Below, piece by piece: positions 1 to 11,604 of a stretch of DNA of 64,000 nucleotides. Below the pieces are notes generated by a model, which was given only the letters and a program-made list of their open reading frames with translations, did not search any database and was not told the DNA's origin. Position 1 is the first letter of the stretch; the number at the start of each line of letters is the position of its first letter. The DNA is from Glycine soja (Eukaryota > Streptophyta > Magnoliopsida > Fabales > Fabaceae): the NCBI RefSeq assembly GCF_004193775.1, contig NC_041019.1, positions 52,241,928 through 52,305,927 on the forward strand. The letters are read 5' to 3'. A program made the position numbers and the translations under genes.

Positions 1-963
1 TACACTCAGCTTTCTGTGGTTTCGAAGGGAAGAACTGAGCAGAAATATGAATGACAAGTTGACAATAAAGAAACTAGGAAGCTGCAGCATGCTTTAAAAC
101 TCTCCGTGTGAATTACTACTATTGTTCTTGGTTTTGCTTCTTTTCCTGGCTGAGACCTTTCTAAAAGAGATGTCCAATATCATGGACATTTAAAACTTAA
201 GCAATTATCAACAAATAGAAATAGCTGTAATTGTTATTTAACTGAATTTCAATATTAGAAAGGAATTTGAACATACATGTCAACTTGTCAAGTAGTTTTA
301 TTAATTTGAATTTCACTATTTAAGTGTACTGTACATCTAATGCAAATAATGCTTCATTAGTGTTTTGCATATTTTAGGAGTATATGTAATCCAAAATGTT
401 AAGAAATGCTAATTGAACGTTTTAAATTAAATTATATACGTTCCAAATATGCACTGCAGATTAAGTCAACAATCTTCTAATGTCTTGATTCAAAACACTC
501 GTTAGATTGCAAAATTGTTGGAATTTTACAAACGTTTTTATAAAGTCAAATTAAGTCCTCAATTAAAAGGACCAATTCACAACGGGCATAGTTTAGATAG
601 ACTTAATATTATATATGCTAGACATAAATTGAAGGATCATCATTTAAAATGTAAAATGGTTGTTTTGAACAAATGTTCATTCAGTTAATAAATAAACAAA
701 TTGTGTGACAATATGTAATTAGCCAAGTCACTATAACTCATAAAACAACACAAATATTCATCTAGTATTTAATGTAAAAAAATGTGGATGGGAATAGAAT
801 AGGCCATAAACTAGTAAAATTATCTTTTTTTCCTCAAGTACATAACTATGTTCGATGATATTCCCATGTATTACACTTGGTTGAAGGAAAAATTCCTGCA
901 AGGCAAATGCAAACTATGTGATAATTTACAGCCTTACAGAAAAAAATAACTCATTATTAAATG
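1..963. other. AT-rich intergenic sequence, no gene seen
   Basis: This stretch lies downstream of the minus-strand gene that ends at 964. I see no extended open frame, RNA gene or recognisable transposon domain in it. The part nearest 964 presumably holds that gene's 3'UTR. Confidence 0.6.
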
Positions 964-2155
964 TCACTTCTGCTTCTTATTTCGCAACATAGACGAGATC
1001 AAAGGAGCTGTTGCCTTCCTCTTGGTAAATGCATTAGCTCTGCTATCTAAGTCTTCATTGTCTTCATCGTCATCTAAAGCATCTCTTGCAATTGTGGCAG
1101 ACTCTTTAGCAATATTAGCTGCTTTTCTTTTTTCAGCATTCAACTTGGCATACAATTTCCTTTCAACAGGGTCATCTGAAGGCACAAATTTTGATTGGCG
1201 TGAAACTTTTGCACCTAGACCAAGCCTACAAAGTTGTGTGATGGCACAACATGAGCAATAATTACCATGGCAAACAAACAAGTAACGGGCCAGTTTAGGT
1301 GTAAGCTTTCCTAGAAGCAATTGTATGAAAAGAAAATAAAAAGAAAAAAAATAAAGTGAGCTTCTCCATTAGCTAATTTGTAGAAGTTCTCTCATATGCT
1401 TCTCTAAAAGATGAGAGGACATCTATAAACTAGCTAATGGAGAGCTAATTTTATAAAAATAGATTTGCTAAAGAAAAATGAACAAACTATTGGTGGCAGA
1501 TATACTGACCTAGAAGGTCGACCCTCTACATCCGCATTTGTTCTATCATCATCTGCATCTTTGCTCATATTATTTACCCATAACTCTGCCTGCCAATCAG
1601 AATGGTTGAAATTTAGGCACCCACAGCAACAAATTCACAATATTTTGATATAAATCAAGTTGAGTAAATCCTTCTGAAAGATGGAAATCACTGGATATGG
1701 AATTCTGAAAAATGGAAAAGTACTTTTTAAAAAATATTTTTTAAGAAGCAGATAGGATTTGCATCTAAAGAAAAACAGAAAACTGCTTTAAAAAAAAATA
1801 GTTTAGACAAACATAAAATAAAAAAAGCAGAAAATTGCTTATTTTATTAAAAAATAATAGTGTTTTGAAAGATAAGCTTAAAACAAACAGGCCCATAATA
1901 AGCTCTAGTCTTTAAACAAACTTAGCAAACACATTTAATAAAATGTTCATTACTGTTAGTGTAATGTAATTAATCTGTATGAATGCACATCAATACCACA
2001 AATAATTTGCCATCCATTTGACAACCACAAAATACATAATCCCTACCCTACGCCCACAGCATGAGGGGTAAAAAAATGCTTACCAATTTCAATGCCTTGT
2101 CCAACTTAACAATTTGGGGGGCACCGGTTTTCTTTGGTGTTTCTGTGACACTCAT
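964..2155 (-). CDS. small lysine-rich nuclear-type protein of unknown function, 137 aa
   Basis: A spliced gene on the minus strand with three coding exons: 2155-2084 (72 nt, starting ATG), 1589-1510 (80 nt) and 1225-964 (262 nt, ending TGA). They total 414 nt, which is 137 residues plus stop. Donors are gtaagc and gtcagt; acceptors are ttggcag and ttgtag, and phases agree. The protein begins MSVTETPKKTGAPQIVKLDK, has a WVNNMSK segment, then RLGLGAK, then a basic stretch PSDDPVERKLYAKLNAEKRK, an acidic patch (DALDDDEDNEDLD) and a basic tail ending MLRNKKQK. The basic/acidic composition suggests a nuclear or nucleolar protein. It resembles a small uncharacterised eukaryotic family (possibly DUF3245), but I cannot confirm that. 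An upstream non-coding exon probably joins at 2172. The gene points away from MED12, and a diverged copy of the MED12 5' region lies just upstream of it. Confidence 0.8.
1355..1455. repeat. short foldback element (MITE-like), ~100 bp
   Basis: The two ends are inverted copies of a sequence containing ctccattagctaat (near 1363-1377) and its reverse complement (near 1433-1449), so the whole piece could fold into a hairpin. It lies in the second intron of the small minus-strand gene. It looks like a small non-autonomous DNA transposon; the family is not identified. Confidence 0.45.
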
Positions 2156-2930
2156 TTCAAGCTCTTTGTGCCCTGATAAATTGAAGAGAACGATTATACA
2201 ATATACACTCATGCTGATATATTCTACATATCTGACAACATAGGAGAATGGTTGATATACATTCCTGCCAATATATTCTAAATATTTGACAACATGATAT
2301 GTTTCAAAAAATAACTGCTTACCAGACTTACATTTTCTATTCTAACAAATTATATATTCCCTGATTCAACCAGGTCTTAAATTTTATAATTTCAATGACT
2401 AGTGGGCAACTTAATGCACAAGGCTCCCACCTAGTGAGATGTGGGGAGGGTAAGGATAACTGTATGTAACCTTGCCCTCCCAACTTAGTGCACAAGTAGG
2501 GAGGTTGTTTTCAGGATTTGAAATTGTGACCTCCTTGTCACATTAGGGGGGAGAGAGCATTTTTTAAAAAATCCAAAGCTATTATGTTTAGATGAAATAT
2601 TTGAGATAACCTCTTAATATTATGAATTGTTCTTTATTCACTAGTAAATAATAAAAAAAAAAACTAACTATAAAAAATTCTAGTGCTTCAGCTTCACACA
2701 AAAATATCACGGAAGTACATTGAAGAAACATTCTGCAAGTTGAAAAAAAGACAAATCAAGAATATCTATCTATCAGGGCTCCAGTCCAGGAGGCTTCTGT
2801 TTGTCGTGCATACTCACATGGAAACAAGATTGAACACAGAGCAGAGAGCAATTGAGATTTGAGAGATGGATGAAGGAAAGAGGAAAGGAGGAAGCAGCAT
2901 GTGACAGCTGTTTAGGCTCAGGCTATTGGA
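2156..2930 (-). other. probable 5'UTR exons and 5'UTR intron of the small minus-strand gene
   Basis: On the minus strand an acceptor (ttatcag) ends at 2173, so the start-codon exon probably begins at 2172, giving 17 nt of UTR before the ATG at 2155. A pyrimidine-rich candidate first exon ends at 2818 and is followed by a good donor, gtgagta (2817-2811). The intervening intron (about 2817-2173) contains a SINE. The transcription start is not visible. The region homologous to MED12 begins only at about 2984, upstream of this exon. Confidence 0.4.
2395..2565 (-). mobile_element. SINE remnant (Au-like tRNA-derived SINE)
   Basis: Read on the minus strand, the sequence passes through atgtgacaaggaggtcaca, then a degenerate B-box region, then aatcctgaaaacaacctc, a gggcaaggtt segment, and ends near gggagccttgtgca. 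This is the order seen in the widespread plant Au-type SINE, whose tRNA head carries a 'gtgaccaggaggtcac' region before the B box. The copy is degraded. It sits in the probable 5'UTR intron of the small minus-strand gene, in the same orientation as the gene. Confidence 0.6.
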
Positions 2931-2983
2931 AGAAACTAGCAGATGAACAAAGAAAAAAAAATACTAAGCTCTACACATAAAAT

Positions 2984-3940
2984 TTGTGACAGCTGGAGTA
3001 AAGCAAAATTTGAACATTTTTTTACATTTTATGTTTGGAAACCGATGTTACCAAACTGCCATGCCTGACCATATAAAATTCTTGTTTTCAAAAATAGTAC
3101 AAGCATACCAATGAAGTTAGCAACTCTAAATCTACCCTCAACTAACACACACGATCACAGCAATTATACAGGTGGACAAAATAACGATTGAAATTGGAAA
3201 CTCTATTAAAATGCTTCTAGATATAAAACAACCAAAAAAAGGGAAACCACGCCTATATAAAGTTTTATCGCTTATAAACTTGTGGCCAATAATTTTAGAG
3301 TTGCCAGAATCAGAACTTCAAGTCTTGAACCCACATCCAAATTCAAACAGTAATAAATTGTAATATAGAGGCAACAGAAAATTGCAAAATATAACCAAAT
3401 CATTTTTCAATGCATAACTCCAAAACCCATTGAAAATTTGAAATAAAAATACCCTCACTTTTTAATCATACTTTCCCTGCTCTAACTAACAAGGACACCA
3501 AATGAAACTGCTTCAGATGCAAGAGGCAAACAGACAACCCACCACTTGAATCGACCAAAAATCTAAACTTTAACATCAAATCCAAGCTATATACTCTACA
3601 TGAGGCTGAATACGCAATAGCAATAATCTACGAAATCAAATTTAATGCGCGCTCCGATTGCTATTTTGCTCTTCCCCAACTCCAGAAACGCGTGCGCGAG
3701 CTAATTGTGGAGCTGAAAATTGGGAATATTCCAGTACGAGCAAAGCTAGGGTTTTTTATTGGCAATTTGGCGAAACGTAACAAAAGGGGTTTTGTATATA
3801 TTAATTAATAATGGTGAGATAGTAAAAATTAATGAAAAGGGAGAGTGAGGAGCCATACCCGGAAAGTAAATTTGGGAAATTTGACGGAAAGAAGATACAA
3901 AGAAGTCTGTCGTGTTCGCGTGGTGGAGGGTCAGGTGGCC
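2984..3940 (-). repeat. older, diverged inverted copy of the MED12 5' region
   Basis: Read on the minus strand, this stretch matches the plus strand at roughly 11190-12255 over its whole length, with many substitutions and small indels. Matching landmarks: the 5'UTR exon donor (ccgg|gtatgg here, donor at 3858; ccag|gtatgc at 11309), the run around gttccgtttcgcc, the telo-box ctagggtttttt at 3749, the 'gattcaagtggtggg' segment, 'agtttccaatttcaat', 'ttttgaaaacaag' and finally 'ccagctgtcac'. It therefore holds a copy of the MED12 non-coding first exon and part of its first intron. No MED12 coding exon is present. It lies immediately upstream of the small minus-strand gene. Confidence 0.8.
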
Positions 3941-4120
3941 AATGCCGTGTTTGCCTACTGAGAAGAAGATAGCTAACAACTGAGAAAATGTTGGATTTAA
4001 ATTAATAAGACTTCATTGAGTAAATTTTAAATTTAAGATTAGAGTAATTAGACTTTGTAACATTCTAAAATTTTAATATAATAATATTATTATCAGTTTT
4101 ACTTTAAAAATTATTAGAAC

Positions 4121-5260
4121 TCCAATGCGAGAGAAAAGAAAAACTCCACAATTAGAACTCCAAAGCACGATCCAAAGCTAGGGTTTTTGAGAACGAAATT
4201 CCGGTTACTATTTCGTTCTTCCCCAACTTCGGAAATGCCGGCGCAAGCTAATTGCGGAGCTGAAAATTGGGGATATTCCAGTACAAGCAAAACTAGGGTT
4301 TTTGATTCACAATTCGGCGAAACGGAACAAAAGGGGTTTCAGAAAAATCAATATTAGCAACAAAATTAATAATGGGGGAATTGCAATATATTGAAGATTA
4401 ATGATAGGGGGCATACCTGGGAAGAAAAATTGCAAACTTTGACGGAAAGAGTGAGAAAGTAAGAGAGAGAAACAGAGGAACAAAGTAGAAGAAGAAGGGT
4501 CTCTGTAGTGTGGTCGAGGGTTTGACTCTGTGTTTTTTTTATTATTTTTTTTTGTAGTGACGATGATGACTGTGTTGAGTTGGTGGTGTTTTCTGTGAAT
4601 CGCAATAGAAGAACAGTGAAGATGGAGGAGCTAGTTATAATAATTTTTAGTTAAAGTAACAGTTGTTAAAAAAAAAAAGTGGTGAAAAATATCTATCTCT
4701 ATTTACTTTGTTTTATTGAAAAAATTAAAATTTGACTTTTTAATAGATAATTAATATTTTAGCATGTCAATATACGTACGAGATAAATATTTATTTTCAT
4801 ATAAAGAAAATTTACAATAAATATTTTCTAATATATAAAATATGTGATAATTAAGATTTATAACAAATCAATATTTGAACATATATATATATATATAAAA
4901 ATTTTATTTTAAATATATGATATAAGGTAATTTAAAAAACATAAATTAAATTCAATTAAAAAACGATGAAAATATAAAATTAAAAAATATAAGCATTAAG
5001 AAAATCAAATATACAAATAAAGACACAAAGAAAGTGATTTAAGATAGTCATTAAAGAAATTTGTCAAACTAGTGATCAAATCAAATTGAATTTAAAATTT
5101 AAATTATTATGTATATTTATAAGGGATAAAATTTAAAAAAAAAAGTTTAATAATTGATATTGGGATAAGTCATATATTTCAATCAATGAGAGAGGTAACA
5201 ATACCTAAAAATACTTCTATATAACACGAAATTGTAAAAACGTTGTCATTAAATACAGTA
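4121..5260 (-). repeat. left arm of a 1.14-kb near-identical inverted repeat (MED12 promoter/5'UTR copy)
   Basis: This arm is the reverse complement of 10462-11604 with only scattered single-base changes and indels (I estimate above 95% identity by eye). It contains the MED12 proximal promoter, the non-coding first exon with its donor, and the start of the first intron with both telo-boxes. The boundaries are sharp: identity starts at tccaatgcga (4121) and stops after aaatacagta (5260). The arm faces left, so any promoter activity retained here would drive transcription towards the older copy and the small minus-strand gene. Confidence 0.9.
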
Positions 5261-8109
5261 ACTATTTCAACTTATAAAGAAGGATGATTATGTTGCTAAA
5301 ATATATATGAATGATGAACTATATATTATCATAATATTAATCTTATCTTATAATATTACAATCAAAAGATAAGCTACAAGACAAAATTTTGCTATTGATA
5401 AGGAAAGTAATATTTTATTCTTATGATGTAGAAGAGAATACAATGAATTTTCTATTTATCTATCCACTATTGCTCTTGAACCTAATAGTCTTGTCAAAAC
5501 AAAATTATGAATACTCTTAAGGAAGTGCCACAAGACAAAAAAAAAAAAAAAAACTTCTATTGATAATTTATCTCCACGGTCTCACATAAAAGATGGATGA
5601 ATTATTTAAATATATGTATTTAACTGTTAACTTGTACATTATGTTAACTATTAATTCAATTAATTCCTTTTTCATCTAAGATGTCAACTAAGTCATTTAA
5701 ATATGTTTATCATATAAAATATTAAAATTTATTATTTTATTATATTTGAATCTTTATTTTATATCGTTTTTAAGAAAAAATAAAAATAAAAATTATTACC
5801 ATGCGTGCGTCATTTTAAAAAATATATAAAGATTATTATTGTGCATGTTGTACTCATCTTTATATTATGAAACAAATACTTTAATTATGAACATTAGAAT
5901 ATAACTAAATAATTCATTTTTTATGTCTAAAATTAAATTTTCTAACTAAATAATAATATATCCATTTATTCCTACTTTTTTCATTTTTAAAATATTTTTC
6001 TTATACAAAATTTTAAAATGATTCCAATATAAAAAAAATATTATTGTGCATGTTCCATTTAAAAAAATTAAAGTTGAACGCAGTCAATTAAATTTGAATA
6101 TTAATTTATTGTCGTACAATACTAATTAAGGTTGAAATTTTAATTTAAAATGTTTATTGTAATTTGTTGTTTAGAGAAAAGTTAAAAAAGAGATCAAATG
6201 GATACCACTTATATGAGATAGAAACTTTTATATGTTTTCATACATTCATCTTTATGTTGTGAAACAAATATCTTAATTGTGAATATTATATAATAACTAA
6301 ATAATTTATCTGTATGTTTGAAATGATTTTTTGCTATTAAATACGTATACATGGACAAACGATATATACTTTTTTTATAACTTTTTAATTATTACATTTA
6401 TAAGTGTATATTTTACACATGGATAATGATTCACATCTAAAATTTTTTATATTGTAAATCAAGCACATGATATATATAATTTTTAAGATAATTAAGATAA
6501 TACTCAAACTTTTTAAAGATATTATATTTTATGATTGAATAGCAGTGTATAAATTACTTAACCTGACAATACCTACCAATTAAATCCCAGCCCTAAATAT
6601 ATAATCCAACAGGTGATTAGCAACAAAAAAGCCACTTAAATGGAGCCTTTTTTCCTTGAAACTAATCATGTGCCTTATTAAATTGTTTTTATTAAGACCA
6701 TTGATAAGATTATATTAAAATCAAAAGTTTTGAATAAGTGTAACACTTTTAAAGTTACACGTAACAATCCCTCATATCAAATTACACTAATCCTTAACCC
6801 TTCATTTCATTTTAATCTAATGGTCCTACTAAGTTTACATTAGTGAGTCATGTGACAGTTTGATCTTATTTTTGCACACCTAAGAATAACTCTATTCAAC
6901 CACAACAAGTGAAAATTGATAAATCAAATTTCAACACTCTGTTAGCTCCTCTTCCAACATTTTGAGTATCCTTCTAATTTATACATGGAAATTGAATTCA
7001 GTTGCACATAATCACTCCTTAACGCATTGATTCGCACTCAATCTCTAATTTATAAAACATGTGATCACCGTTGATCACTAATTATAATGTGACACCTAAA
7101 ATAAGGAGAAAATCATTGGACCATGTGAATGATGGGGGGTTTTCATATATTCCTTTCTAGTGATGGTGAGACAACAAAAACATCAAGGAATGTACAGTGT
7201 TACTTTGAATCCATATATATCCTCGAATTAAATTATAGCTTGTAATTGAATCAACAAAGTAAAATCAAAGAAATCGTGGTTGAGTATCGCAGTGTTTTAC
7301 ATCCATGAAGGGACAAAAAATTCTACAAATCTAATTAACCTCTTAAATTATTACATTTTTCCCCTTGTTATAAGCTTACTTCACTCGCACTACAAATTTT
7401 AGCATTCTTGTGTTGTAATACATACATTAAGTTTTTTTGTCACAATCCGTTGCAAACAATTTCAATATGTTGTACTTTTATTTCACTCACGTTTACAAAG
7501 TTTATGCTTGCAATTATAAATATTAGGATTTTTGTGTTCATTGGTAGAGTGACAATTTTATAAAGTTTGAAGTTATTATTATTATTAGAAGTTGAGGAAG
7601 AGCACATGTTGTGATGGTATGTGGCTGACACATAATTGGTGAGTATCTGTATGCAACTGTACATGTGAGAAGAACAAAATATTTAATATGGTCGAATTTA
7701 AAGTATTAAAGAAATAAAACAATAAAAACTCAAATAAAGAGAAATTTGATAACAAAATTGGATCTTGAGCACCATCTTCGCCTACATCTTAGTCCAAGCA
7801 TATTTTTTCTTGTACTCACATTTTTTACCTACCTCATAAGAACTCCAATAATGTCTAAAAAAGTCTTAGTTCGGACTTCGGAGCCATTTGAATGAATTGA
7901 AATTGCAAGCAAAAAATGATGAATTGAGAAGCAATAAAGCAAAAGAATTGCACCGTATATTATATTTAAATATTAAGGTGAATATTGTCATAAAAATCTG
8001 ATAATGAGAATTACAATTATTAGAAAATTTATTGTTATCTAACAATCGTTTTAATTTTAAACCAAATTAATGATAGAACAATTTATGAATATTATAATTA
8101 TAATTGGCA

Positions 8110-8330
8110 TCAATCAATGAAGGTCAACCAAGACATTTGTCCTGATGTTTGCATCAATATTAGAGCTAAAAAACACCTCTGATTTGTTGAGGTTTATGGC
8201 CTGGCCCGAGGAAATCTCATAAGTCTCTAGAATGTTTTTAGAGCCTTTATAGAACATGAAGCAATCATAAGGTATGTCATTTTCGGGGCATCCCTACAAA
8301 TAATCGCCGTGAACTCGCTCTTTTATATTG
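8110..8330 (-). mobile_element. LINE (non-LTR) reverse-transcriptase fragment
   Basis: Translated on the minus strand, this gives a segment with YDCFMFYKGS followed by LETYEISSGQAINLNKSE and VFFSSNI. That matches the conserved plant LINE reverse-transcriptase stretch with the pattern 'YexaSGQaiNlxKSexffS' after the catalytic region. The catalytic motif itself is not preserved, and no continuous element extends to either side, so this is a small remnant. Confidence 0.7.
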
Positions 8331-8699
8331 CCTAACGAATTAATGAAGTGAGCCCTTCATAAACAATCAACAACTAGACAGCACAGGTTTATAAATAATT
8401 TTAAAAAATATTTAAATAAATAATTTGATTGATAAATAAAAATTATAAATATAATTATTAATGATATTTTATATCATTGACGGTTAAATGAGTTAAAAAA
8501 ATTATATATAAATTAAGATAATTTGTATTTATCCTTATATTTATAAGGAAATATTTTAAAATTAGAGTATAATCACTCAACTAAAATTGCGTAACATGAA
8601 GATAAAAGTAAGTGTTATGCATAAATATTATAAGAGTAAATAAATTAACAAAAATATATAATGACTTTATTTGTTAAAATTAACGTATTTTAAGTTTCT

Positions 8700-8985
8700 A
8701 GGTGATACCTAATCGAGACTATCATCCTCCAAGACAAAGACGACATTACAGGTTTGTTATTACATTAGCTAAAATTTCATTTTTGATGATCTACGGTGTT
8801 TATACTCACATTTATTATGATTCAAGTCAATCTCACCAAGAGATATAAAATATAAGGATCGATCATACTATAAATCACCTTATGCATCAAAAAACCGCAA
8901 CAGAAGTAGGAGTTATAGCATAAGCAGGAGTTACAGTAGGAGCTTGAGCCAAAGTCCAGGCTACTCTAGGCGATTAACTTGATAA
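8700..8985 (+). pseudogene. fragment of an SR-type splicing factor gene (RS domain)
   Basis: A first piece reads PNRDYHPPRQRRHYR and ends at a donor-like ag|gtttgt (about 8751). After some 130 bp, a second piece reads RSYYKSPYASK, then NRNRSRSYSISRSYSRS, then LSQSPGYSRRLT and a stop at about 8982. The alternating Arg-Ser dipeptides followed by a short tail resemble the C-terminal RS domain of plant SC35-like SR proteins. No RNA-recognition domain lies nearby, so this is a broken terminal fragment, apparently with an intron still present. Confidence 0.6.
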
Positions 8986-10461
8986 CCATGGTGGTGGATG
9001 CGCTAGAAAAATGCTTTAGTTTTCATATATGTATTTTGTTAGAAAAAAAAAAAGAGAAAGGGCATGGATACTAAGTTGCATACAACATGATCAAACATGG
9101 TCTAATGTTATGACTTATGATAGCATTAATACTAATTATAAACAAAGTACACACTTTCGTTACACACTAATCAATTATAGTGCATGCTTGAGTCCAAATT
9201 AAATCATAGACAAAGTTACAAAATAATCATAAATTCACCTTTGGCATAGCATGTATTCCTAAAGTTACAAAATAATCATAAATTCACGTTTGACATAGGG
9301 TAATGGAAGACCAATAGGCCAAACTAACAGCTGAACATCAGCCACTCATGAAGTATCATATGCCAAAATATTAAAATTAGATCATATTAGCAAGCACACC
9401 CCATGATATTGTATATTCATTTAAAAGTAACATTTATGCAAGTTTTGTGTCATGCTAATCATGGTTAGGTTGTCATGATAAAATATAATATAATGCACAT
9501 TACCTTGCTATGAAAATAGGGGATAAAAAATTGACACTCAGCTGCTCACTATAGTTAAATAATATTTAAATAATTTATGTGTATTATTATAAAAAAGGAA
9601 TAATTTAAACTATATCAAATAGCTACAAAATGAGAGGAGATTAATTACTTGAAACAGGTGTTCCATCAAATTATTCTCTCAACTACTCTCCCTCTTTATG
9701 CTTCTTCCGTTGGCTAACCAAATGGTCAAACATCTCTAAGACCTCTATCATGTTGGTTAATTATCTTAATATTGGGAAAAGATTGATATTCATAACCAAC
9801 TCCTTGAAGTCTTTGCAATGAACAATTAAGCATATCTTATTTGAGTTAAAATTTATTCATAAATTGTGAAAAACATTGTTTAACTATAAAGTTGAGTTAG
9901 AAAAAAAACTTCCTTGTAGATTGTAGTTGCAAGTTTGTATTAAGAGCATTCTCTTCTAAAATAGGAAGGCAAGTCTTAAGTAACCATGATTGTATATTAT
10001 TAGAATTTATGAAACCTCTATAATGTTGGTCAATTATCTTAATATTGAGAAAAGATTGTGATATTTATAACCATCTCCTTGAACTCTTAGAGGTGAAATA
10101 AAATTTCATGAAACAACATATATAATAAGCATGCGTATACATTAACAAATATGGAGATAAATAAATTAACAAAAATATATAATGACTTTATTTGTTAAAA
10201 TAATGTATTTTAAGTTTTTGGATGATACACGTTCAAATGTTGATATGATGCCTTTGAGTTATACCTCTGACTCTTATGCTTATTTTTCTCCAAGACCATA
10301 TTATGTTGTTGTCAACACTTGTGGGTTTAAAGCTTGTGGGTGCTCTGCTTCAAGAGTCTAGTCTATTTATCATTTAACAGATTGCCAAGCGGAGAAGCGT
10401 TAGCTACTGGGATATCGGGGAGTTCCTCTCCAGCTAGTGGAACTTCCCTCGCTACATGAGC

Positions 10462-11604
10462 TACTGTATTTAATGACAACGTTTTTATAATTTCGTGTTA
10501 TATAGAAGTATTTTTAGGTATTGTTACCTCTCTCATTGATTGAAATATATGACTTATCCCAATATCAATTATTAAACTTTTTTTTTTAAATTTTATCCCT
10601 TATAAATATACATAATAATTTAAATTTTAAATTCAATTTGATTTGATCACTAGTTTGGCAAATTTCTTTAATGACTATCTTAAATCACTCTCTTTGTGTC
10701 TTTATTTGTATATTTGATTTTCTTGATGCTTATATTTTTTAATTTTATATTTTCATCGTTTTTTAATTGAATTTAATTTATGTTTTTTAAATTACCTTAT
10801 ATATATTTAAAATAAAATTTATATATATATATATATATATATGTTCAAATATTGATTTGTTATAAATCTTAATTATCACATATTTTATATATTAGAAAAT
10901 ATTTATTATAAATTTTCTTTATATGAAAATAAATATTTATCTCGTACGTATATTTACATGCTAAAATATTAATTATCTATTAAAAAGTCAAATTTTAATT
11001 TTTTCAATAAAACAAAGTAAATAGAGAGATATTTTTCACCACTTTTTTTTTTTAAACAACTGTTACTTTAACTAAAAATTATTATAACTAGCTCCTCCAT
11101 CTTCACTGTTCTTCTATTGCGATTCACAGAAAACACCACCAACTCAACACAGTCATCATCGTCACTACAAAAAAAAAAAATAATAAAAAAAACACAGAGT
11201 CAAACCCTCGACCACACTACAGAGACCCTTCTTCTTCTACTTTGTTCCTCTGTTTCTCTCTCTTACTTTCTCACTCTTTCCGTCAAAGTTTGCAATTTTT
11301 CTTCCCAGGTATGCCCCCTATCATTAATCTTCAATATATTGCAATTCCCCCATTATTAATTTTGTTGCTAATATTGATTTTTCTGAAACCCCTTTTGTTC
11401 CGTTTCGCCGAATTGTGAATCAAAAACCCTAGTTTTGCTTGTACTGGAATATCCCCAATTTTCAGCTCCGCAATTAGCTTGCGCCGGCATTTCCGAAGTT
11501 GGGGAAGAACGAAATAGTAACCGGAATTTCGTTCTCAAAAACCCTAGCTTTGGATCGTGCTTTGGAGTTCTAATTGTGGAGTTTTTCTTTTCTCTCGCAT
11601 TGGA
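10462..11604 (+). repeat. right arm of the 1.14-kb inverted repeat, containing the MED12 promoter and 5'UTR exon
   Basis: This arm is the partner of 4121-5260. It is continuous with MED12, so it is probably the donor or original copy. It covers an AT-rich upstream region (10462-11080, including a TA run at 10820-10842), the probable transcription start zone near 11090, the non-coding exon to 11308, and the first 296 bp of the following intron. The arm ends at tgga (11601-11604), after which the two sides diverge. Confidence 0.9.

Larger units (their letters stand above)
5261..10461. other. 5.2-kb degraded spacer between the inverted arms
   Basis: The sequence is very AT-rich with no intact gene. 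It holds a LINE reverse-transcriptase fragment (8110-8330), an SR-protein-like pseudogene fragment (8700-8985), a short tandem duplication (two copies of aaagttacaaaataatcata, near 9213 and 9259) and several pairs of diverged direct repeats: 5848-5930 with 6240-6320, 8635-8712 with 10148-10235, and 9742-9812 with 10014-10090. A segment at 10225-10400 reads open for a while but matches nothing I recognise. Confidence 0.6.

Noticed and set aside
10225..10400. Open stretch in the spacer (MMPLSYTSDSYAYFSPRP and onwards)
   Set aside because: No family recognised, no start or splice context, and it is bounded by diverged direct repeats; not enough to call a gene or pseudogene.
11117..11359. An open frame of ~80 codons identical on both inverted arms (also 4366-4605 minus)
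   Set aside because: It starts at TTG rather than ATG, runs across the 5'UTR donor site and is repeated only because the DNA is duplicated. It is a shadow of the MED12 5'UTR, not a gene.
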